A stretch of 64,000 nt of DNA from Pedobacter kyungheensis. GTDB taxonomy: Bacteria > Bacteroidota > Bacteroidia > Sphingobacteriales > Sphingobacteriaceae. Each line of letters begins with the position of its first letter. Positions within the stretch are counted from its first letter, which is position 1. Below are positions 59,414-64,000 of this stretch, piece by piece. The stretch is taken from positions 62,001-126,000 of the forward strand of contig NZ_JSYN01000001.1 of assembly GCF_000812965.1 (NCBI RefSeq). The letters are read 5' to 3'. Made by a program: the position numbers and the translations under genes. The notes beneath the pieces are model-generated. The model did not search any database and was not told where the DNA came from. It saw nothing but the letters and a program-made list of their open reading frames with translations.

Positions 59414-59486
59414 TGATCCCGCTGGGATTCGAACCCAGGACCACTACATTAAAAGTGTAATGCTCTACCAGCTGAGCTACGGAATC
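59414..59486 (-). tRNA. tRNA-Lys (anticodon UUU)
   Basis: 73-nt cloverleaf on the minus strand. Acceptor GATTCCG pairs with CGGGATC (one G-U), discriminator A73. The D-arm is GCTC..GAGC, the anticodon stem TTACA/TGTAG encloses loop CTTTTAA (anticodon TTT), and the T-arm carries TTCGAAT. CCA is not encoded. Confidence 0.96.
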
Positions 59487-59759
59487 ATTTATCCCCCTTG
59501 CGGGGCTGCAAAGATAGAAATTAAATGTATTGTTCCAAAACAGAATTGAAATAATTTGCAATTATTTTTCTTAAACCGACAGCACAACCTGGTAAAACAA
59601 TCATAGTCATCTGGTTAACTAATTTATTTTTTTTGAATTAATATTTAAACAGAGTTCGTTAATTAAAAATATTACGTCCTTTTACTCTTCCTCAAACTTT
59701 TATGATTAATTTCTGGTTGTAAAACTTAAGCATAAAGCAATTATGACTATCTTCCGAAA

Positions 59760-60380
59760 ATGAATATCGAAAACAAATATGGAGAGGCGAAGTGGGCTGC
59801 TCTTGGCGGTTTCTCGCCACTCATTACCGTTTTTAAATCCTATCACCAGCTTAATCCCGAAATTGAAAGGATTATTAATGAGTACACTTTTCCGGTAGAG
59901 TTTGCCAAAAACAAGCACATTGCCTCTCCACTGAAAGCAAACAAATACATCTACCTCATTTTAGAAGGTGCCGTACATGGTTATCTAAAAATGGGAAATA
60001 AGAAAGTAACCACCTGGATTGCTGCAGAAAATGAGCTGGCGGGTACCATCAGAAATTTATGGGAGAACGAAGTTTCTGATGAATATATTGAGACTATAGA
60101 TAAAGTATTTGCCATTGCTATTCCGCACGAAATGTCGAAGCTTTTGTACGAAAACTTCCCGATAGCGAATTATGTTGGGCGCAAAATGACTGAAATATAT
60201 TTTCAGAGTGCCACAGAAAGGGCCTACCTCTGTCGCCTGCCCTCTGCACAAAAACGTTACCAACGCTTTTTGCTCACCTACCCGCACCTGATTAACCGTG
60301 TACCACTTAAATATATCGCTTCATTTATCGGTATGCGCCTCGAAACGCTGAGCAGGATCAGAACGCAACAGCATAAATAA
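59760..60380 (+). CDS. Crp/Fnr-family regulator
   Basis: A 206-residue regulator. A cyclic-nucleotide-binding-like beta-roll covers ~30-135 (YTFPVEFAKNKHIASPLKANKYIYLILEGAVHGYL), followed by a connecting helix (ATERAYLCRLPSAQKRYQRFL). A short HTH_Crp closes it (RVPLKYIASFIGMRLETLSRIR). Typical of the many Bacteroidota Crp-like proteins that lack clear cAMP contacts. It stands alone, convergent with the GH30 gene (15-bp gap). Target unknown. Confidence 0.9.
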   Translation: MNIENKYGEAKWAALGGFSPLITVFKSYHQLNPEIERIINEYTFPVEFAKNKHIASPLKANKYIYLILEGAVHGYLKMGNKKVTTWIAAENELAGTIRNLWENEVSDEYIETIDKVFAIAIPHEMSKLLYENFPIANYVGRKMTEIYFQSATERAYLCRLPSAQKRYQRFLLTYPHLINRVPLKYIASFIGMRLETLSRIRTQQHK

Positions 60381-60395
60381 TCTTTCAAGTTTTAA

Positions 60396-61916
60396 TTATT
60401 TACTCAATATCGTGGTAACCGATTCGGCGGGCAGCAAAATTTGCTTCGTATTGTTGTATTGTTTAAAAGGCGACAAATTATGAGTTGTATCTGTAACATA
60501 AGTCATTGCTTTATTGTGCCCCTTCCCTTTTATTGCGATGTCGAGCATGATATCTGCTTTGGTTGAGTTAACCGCTACCGTTACAAGTTTCTGATTTTGC
60601 CTGTATGAGGAAACATAGACTTCTGGATGATCTGCCGAAAGGGTATTTACCTGCACACGCTGGCTACCGGGTTTAATAAAACGGCTGTAATTGCCCAGTG
60701 CCCAAAGCATTTTACTGTCATGCACATTGCCATCGGTTTTATTTTTATCGATATACACCAGTCCGTCTTTATAATCGCCCGATGATATTGCAAGCCACCA
60801 TTGCCATGATGCAGCGTTTGAGATCACCAGATCGTGGTGAATTAAGCGTGCAATAAATAAAGCGGTGACCATGCCCAGATCGCGCTTTTCGCCTTTAAGT
60901 ACAGCATCGCCCAGCACGCAGTACTCAGACATCCAATACCTTAAACCAGGCACCGCAGCAACCGCTTCTGCCGTTTTTTTACGCGTATTGATAAATTTAG
61001 TTACCGGACTGGTGGTAAAATAACTGTGTGCCGATATGGATTGATCGATATTCGACAAATTGCCTACATAGTTTGGAGAAGCAGCATTGAAAAACTGATA
61101 CACCTGATTTCCTTTTAACGTATCGCCATTCTGGTACAGGTAATCGAGCTGACCGGCCTCGCCTACCTGTATTTTGGTGGTAATTTTGTTTTGTTCAAAT
61201 GCCTGGTTAATTCCTTTATATAGTTTGGCCAGTTCGGCGTTATTGTAAGGGCATCCTTCCTGGTTATGTTCATTCCATTTCCACTGGGGTTCGTTTGCCG
61301 GACTCAGGTAATTGAGCGTAATACCTGCTGATTGCTGTAAACCTTTAACAGTGGTCACCATATCAGCAGCAAATGCAGGTAATTTATCAAAATCGAGGTT
61401 ACATTTTCCCTCAGTAGAATAAGCCTTGCCATTTTTGGTAAACAAAACATTTGGGCTGTTTACGAAACCAATAAACTGGTTTACCCCACGTGCCTTAGCG
61501 GCTTTCAGGAACCAGGTTTGCCCGGGCATGGCATTCCAATCGTAAGTACCATTGGCTTGCAAAAAAGCATACTGTCGACGCCATTCATCACCTATATCGC
61601 TGAGTTTACCCTGTGCTGCGCTTCCTCCGCCAATACTAAAACGCCAGAAGTTTAATCCTATTCCCAGCGGCTGGTCGTGATCATCACTAGCAGTACTAAA
61701 TAACAAATCGGCCATCTTATTCTTTTTTGTATCGGGCCAAAGCCCTGCAAACTGGCACGACCAGGCGTCGGATGCGCCAAAGCCTTCCATAGTTTGAAAG
61801 GTGGTAGCCGGATCGATCTCTATTTTTACAGTTTTTTGTTGTGAAAAAGCAGTGGTACAACCGAGCAACACCATAATATGAATGAACAAGAGCTTCAGGA
61901 CGGCAGTTTTTTTCAT
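60396..61916 (-). CDS. GH30-family glycosidase, exported
   Basis: A 506-residue retaining glycosidase. The N-terminus is a signal peptide; LLGC at 17-20 could act as a lipobox, or cleavage may follow AFSQ. A TIM barrel with flanking beta domain contains EGFGASDAWSCQFAG, LNFWRFSIGGGS, LSPANEPQWKW with acid/base E209, and RYWMSEYCVLGD with nucleophile E331. The layout is closest to the endo-galactanase or exo-type GH30 enzymes; linkage specificity is not decided by sequence. It is 116 bases downstream of the GH31 gene, beyond a terminator. Confidence 0.9.
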   Translation of the reverse strand: MKKTAVLKLLFIHIMVLLGCTTAFSQQKTVKIEIDPATTFQTMEGFGASDAWSCQFAGLWPDTKKNKMADLLFSTASDDHDQPLGIGLNFWRFSIGGGSAAQGKLSDIGDEWRRQYAFLQANGTYDWNAMPGQTWFLKAAKARGVNQFIGFVNSPNVLFTKNGKAYSTEGKCNLDFDKLPAFAADMVTTVKGLQQSAGITLNYLSPANEPQWKWNEHNQEGCPYNNAELAKLYKGINQAFEQNKITTKIQVGEAGQLDYLYQNGDTLKGNQVYQFFNAASPNYVGNLSNIDQSISAHSYFTTSPVTKFINTRKKTAEAVAAVPGLRYWMSEYCVLGDAVLKGEKRDLGMVTALFIARLIHHDLVISNAASWQWWLAISSGDYKDGLVYIDKNKTDGNVHDSKMLWALGNYSRFIKPGSQRVQVNTLSADHPEVYVSSYRQNQKLVTVAVNSTKADIMLDIAIKGKGHNKAMTYVTDTTHNLSPFKQYNNTKQILLPAESVTTILSK

Positions 61917-61984
61917 TGAGTTTTGAGGATGATTTGCGCCTACAACTTACTAAATTAATATCAACCATTTAGCCTAAAAAAACA

Positions 61985-62012
61985 AAAGCTCCGTGAATGA
62001 CCACGGAGCTTT
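61985..62012 (-). terminator. Intrinsic terminator of the GH31 gene
   Basis: 11-bp perfect stem AAAGCTCCGTG / CACGGAGCTTT with a 6-base loop, starting 20 bases past the GH31 stop. Read on the minus strand it runs into TTTTGTTTTTTT, a classical Rho-independent form. Confidence 0.9.
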
Positions 62013-62032
62013 GAGACAGCATTTAGCTATGC

Positions 62033-64000
62033 TTAAAATTTAATACTATTCAATTGTTTGTCTACCAATAGACCTTCGGTTAGTTTAAGATTAAACTGTA
62101 CTTTGCGTTTGGCCCTTAATTTTAGGGTAAACAAATCGCTGGTACCGTTTAAAGCTTCTTTATTACCTAAATTAACAAATGTTGGATAAAGTACTTTATC
62201 ACCATTGGTATGTAAACGATCGTAGGTCAGGTTATCCATTTGTTTTACATTTAAGCCTTCCACACCTACAAAATCGTAATCCTGGGCCAGGTAAGGTAAA
62301 GCAAAACTTAAGGCATTTACCGATTTAAGGTCTACCCCTTTCACTTTAATTTCGACAATATCGCCTTTATTGTAAGCCTGTTTAGCAGTGCTGATTTGCA
62401 GCTTACCGGTCAGTTTCTCTATTTTGGCATTATTTACACCACCTTCAAGCTGCGTGGCTACTACCGAAATATCGTATGCATCAATCAGGTTATTTTTGTT
62501 GATATCGCCATTGCTGATGTAACCTTCAAAATCGGCATCACCTTTTTTCAATCCGGTATAATTGATGTAAGAAGTCAAATCGTTTTTATCAATTAAACGG
62601 TCGTTGTTGATATCGCCTGGCAAGTAACTTTCCGTACCCGGAACCTTAAATACATACAACTCACGACCTGACCCAAAACCACCAACGCCATCGGCAACTG
62701 AAATTTTAATGTAACGGGCACTTGGGTGGCCATTAAAGTTAAATATCTTAACATCGCCATTGTTAGCCCAATCAAAAGTGCCTGCGGTTGTCCAGCTTTC
62801 TTTGTTGTTGCTGTAAAATATAGTTCCTTTAAGTAAGTTACCATTTCCTCTTCCATTACGTGGCAGGTAGTGGAATTTACCAAGCTGATTAATGGTTTTC
62901 AGGTCGATAATCATATCAAATGGCACTGCTTTAGCTCCCCATTTGGTGTGCCACATATTGCCTTCATCAAAATCAAATAAATCGGCAATACCAGATCCAC
63001 CCTGGTTTTCGGCCGTAGTTTCGGCAGTTATACCCTGAATGGCAAATTCGAGCGGATTAGATTTGGTAGTAGCTTTAATATCTGTCCAGTCTGAAACACC
63101 ATCTTTGTTTACCGCACGCAGTTTAAAAGCATAAGCTGTTTCGGCCAATAAACCGTCAAAAAGCAAAGTAGTATCTTTAATGGTGGTGTAATGCATCCCG
63201 TTGAAATCAATTTCGTAATAATCGGCATGATCTACCTTGCCCCAGCTAGGTTTAAGTGTATAGGCTTCGGTATTTTTATCGGTAATGCGTGCATTTAGCG
63301 GAGCACTTAATTTACCTGTGGAGATGCGTTGCTTATCGGCAGGCTCAAATTTAAATCCTTCTACCGTAACTGTTACCGGGTTTACGGTAATATCTGTCGA
63401 TGCAAGTTTAACCAGCAACTGCGGATTTTTAATCATGGCCACTTTTTCAAACTCGCTGCCTTTGGTGGCAAACTGATTTAAATTTGGGCTCGCATTGTAG
63501 AAATATACATTCTCCTGCTTCAAAAATTCGTCCATCGAGCTCACTTCCGCCAGTTTGGTTTTGCTATTTCCGATTTTTGCTGTCAAACGTTTTGGTTTTT
63601 CAGTAACGTTAATAACCAATTCGGTAGATTTTTCTTTCACAAAACCTTCAAATTCACCTTTTGCAGGCTGAATACTAATGGTTGCATTATTTTTCTGATC
63701 AACTTCCGATTCGATTACATTCGAAACACCTTTACCCAGTTTATAGGCCTCTGTTGCACCATCATCATCGTACTCGGTAAACGTATTTTTACCTGCCGGA
63801 TAAAGCTCGTACATGCGCCTGGCTTTATTAATTTCAGAAACATTGTTATTGGCATTTGCCATCGGAATAATTGCACCTGCCTTAACAAAAACAGGCAGTT
63901 TCCAGATGGGTGCATCGAAACTGTTAACAATGCTGTTTCCAGTATATTTATCACCGGTAAAATAATCGTACCAGGTACCTTCAGGCAAATAAATCCCATT
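62033..64000 (-). CDS. GH31 glycosidase, C-terminal part, with discoidin, dockerin-like and cohesin-like modules
   Basis: The minus-strand frame is open at base 64000 (reading NGIYLPEGTWYDYFTG), so catalytic residues lie outside; 655 residues are present. In order: the GH31 C-terminal beta domains (GTWYDYFTGDKYTG, PVFVKAGAIIPM) with DUF5110-type continuation; a beta domain; an Fn3-like domain (near 63060-63240); an F5/8 type C module (near 62650-63000). Then come two dockerin-type calcium loops (DINNDRLIDKND and DINKNNLIDAYD, 62440-62620) and a final ~125 residues resembling a cohesin fold (ISTAKQAYNKGDIVEIKVKG). Specificity (alpha-glucosidase, xylosidase or other) cannot be read from this part. 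Confidence 0.9.
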   Translation of the reverse strand, partial: NGIYLPEGTWYDYFTGDKYTGNSIVNSFDAPIWKLPVFVKAGAIIPMANANNNVSEINKARRMYELYPAGKNTFTEYDDDGATEAYKLGKGVSNVIESEVDQKNNATISIQPAKGEFEGFVKEKSTELVINVTEKPKRLTAKIGNSKTKLAEVSSMDEFLKQENVYFYNASPNLNQFATKGSEFEKVAMIKNPQLLVKLASTDITVNPVTVTVEGFKFEPADKQRISTGKLSAPLNARITDKNTEAYTLKPSWGKVDHADYYEIDFNGMHYTTIKDTTLLFDGLLAETAYAFKLRAVNKDGVSDWTDIKATTKSNPLEFAIQGITAETTAENQGGSGIADLFDFDEGNMWHTKWGAKAVPFDMIIDLKTINQLGKFHYLPRNGRGNGNLLKGTIFYSNNKESWTTAGTFDWANNGDVKIFNFNGHPSARYIKISVADGVGGFGSGRELYVFKVPGTESYLPGDINNDRLIDKNDLTSYINYTGLKKGDADFEGYISNGDINKNNLIDAYDISVVATQLEGGVNNAKIEKLTGKLQISTAKQAYNKGDIVEIKVKGVDLKSVNALSFALPYLAQDYDFVGVEGLNVKQMDNLTYDRLHTNGDKVLYPTFVNLGNKEALNGTSDLFTLKLRAKRKVQFNLKLTEGLLVDKQLNSIKF

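Overview
The window looks like a chromosome segment from a soil or water Bacteroidota, most likely Sphingobacteriaceae (Pedobacter-like). This rests on the gene families: TonB-dependent receptors with carboxypeptidase-regulatory-like N-domains, sulfatases beside glycosidases, a LytS/LytTR two-component pair, and peptides with Bacteroidota-style double-glycine leaders. It also rests on promoter elements resembling TTG-N19-TAnnTTTG and the lack of strong Shine-Dalgarno sites. No rRNA, CRISPR array, integrase or transposase was seen. The two edge genes (a sulfatase at 1 and a GH31 enzyme at 64000) are cut by the window.

Layout. 1-7.5 kb: truncated sulfatase, tRNA-Cys, thioredoxin-fold Rdx protein, SRPBCC protein, an iron-uptake pair (TonB receptor and PepSY membrane protein) and an SDR oxidoreductase. 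7.9-10.2 kb: an operon of a PhyH-type dioxygenase, a 50-residue ORF, a CDP-alcohol phosphatidyltransferase and a GtrA protein, preceded by a 26-codon leader peptide with four consecutive Cys codons. 10.4-15.4 kb: a glycan set of NahK-like kinase, GH109 and GH35 with a shared LacI-like operator motif. 15.9-26.5 kb: a VgrG island with a PAAR-like/GH19/CHAP-like effector, a candidate immunity lipoprotein and further unknown exported proteins. 26.9-30.0 kb: SIR2-HerA defence pair. 30.6-31.0 kb: sixteen 21-bp tandem repeats.

31.0-39.4 kb: two divergent outer-membrane beta-barrel proteins, a lipoprotein and an LTA-synthase-like enzyme. Three of these share a promoter architecture (TTCAG-N6-TTCAG, then a -7 element at a constant distance). 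39.5-45.0 kb: SRPBCC protein and GlxA/AraC regulator, GH27 and sulfatase (divergent), VOC protein and a VapBC-like toxin-antitoxin pair. 45.08-45.35 kb: a second, degenerate 21-bp array. 45.4-59.3 kb: a peptide export and signalling locus. 59.4-64 kb: tRNA-Lys, Crp-like regulator, GH30 and the C-terminal part of a GH31 enzyme with dockerin-like and cohesin-like modules.

The most interesting region is 45.4-59.3 kb. On the minus strand lie a C39-like/VKOR/DsbA-like fusion, a six-cysteine double-glycine peptide, a thioredoxin protein, an exported unknown, a C39-peptidase ABC exporter and its HlyD partner. Downstream follow a leaderless second copy of the six-Cys peptide in a 208-bp direct repeat, and an unknown 527-residue protein. 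Divergently lie a second double-glycine peptide, an S41 peptidase, a LytS-type kinase and a LytTR regulator. Paired repeats in front of this second peptide have the spacing expected for a LytTR regulator. I infer a peptide-pheromone circuit coupled to secretion of a disulfide-rich peptide.
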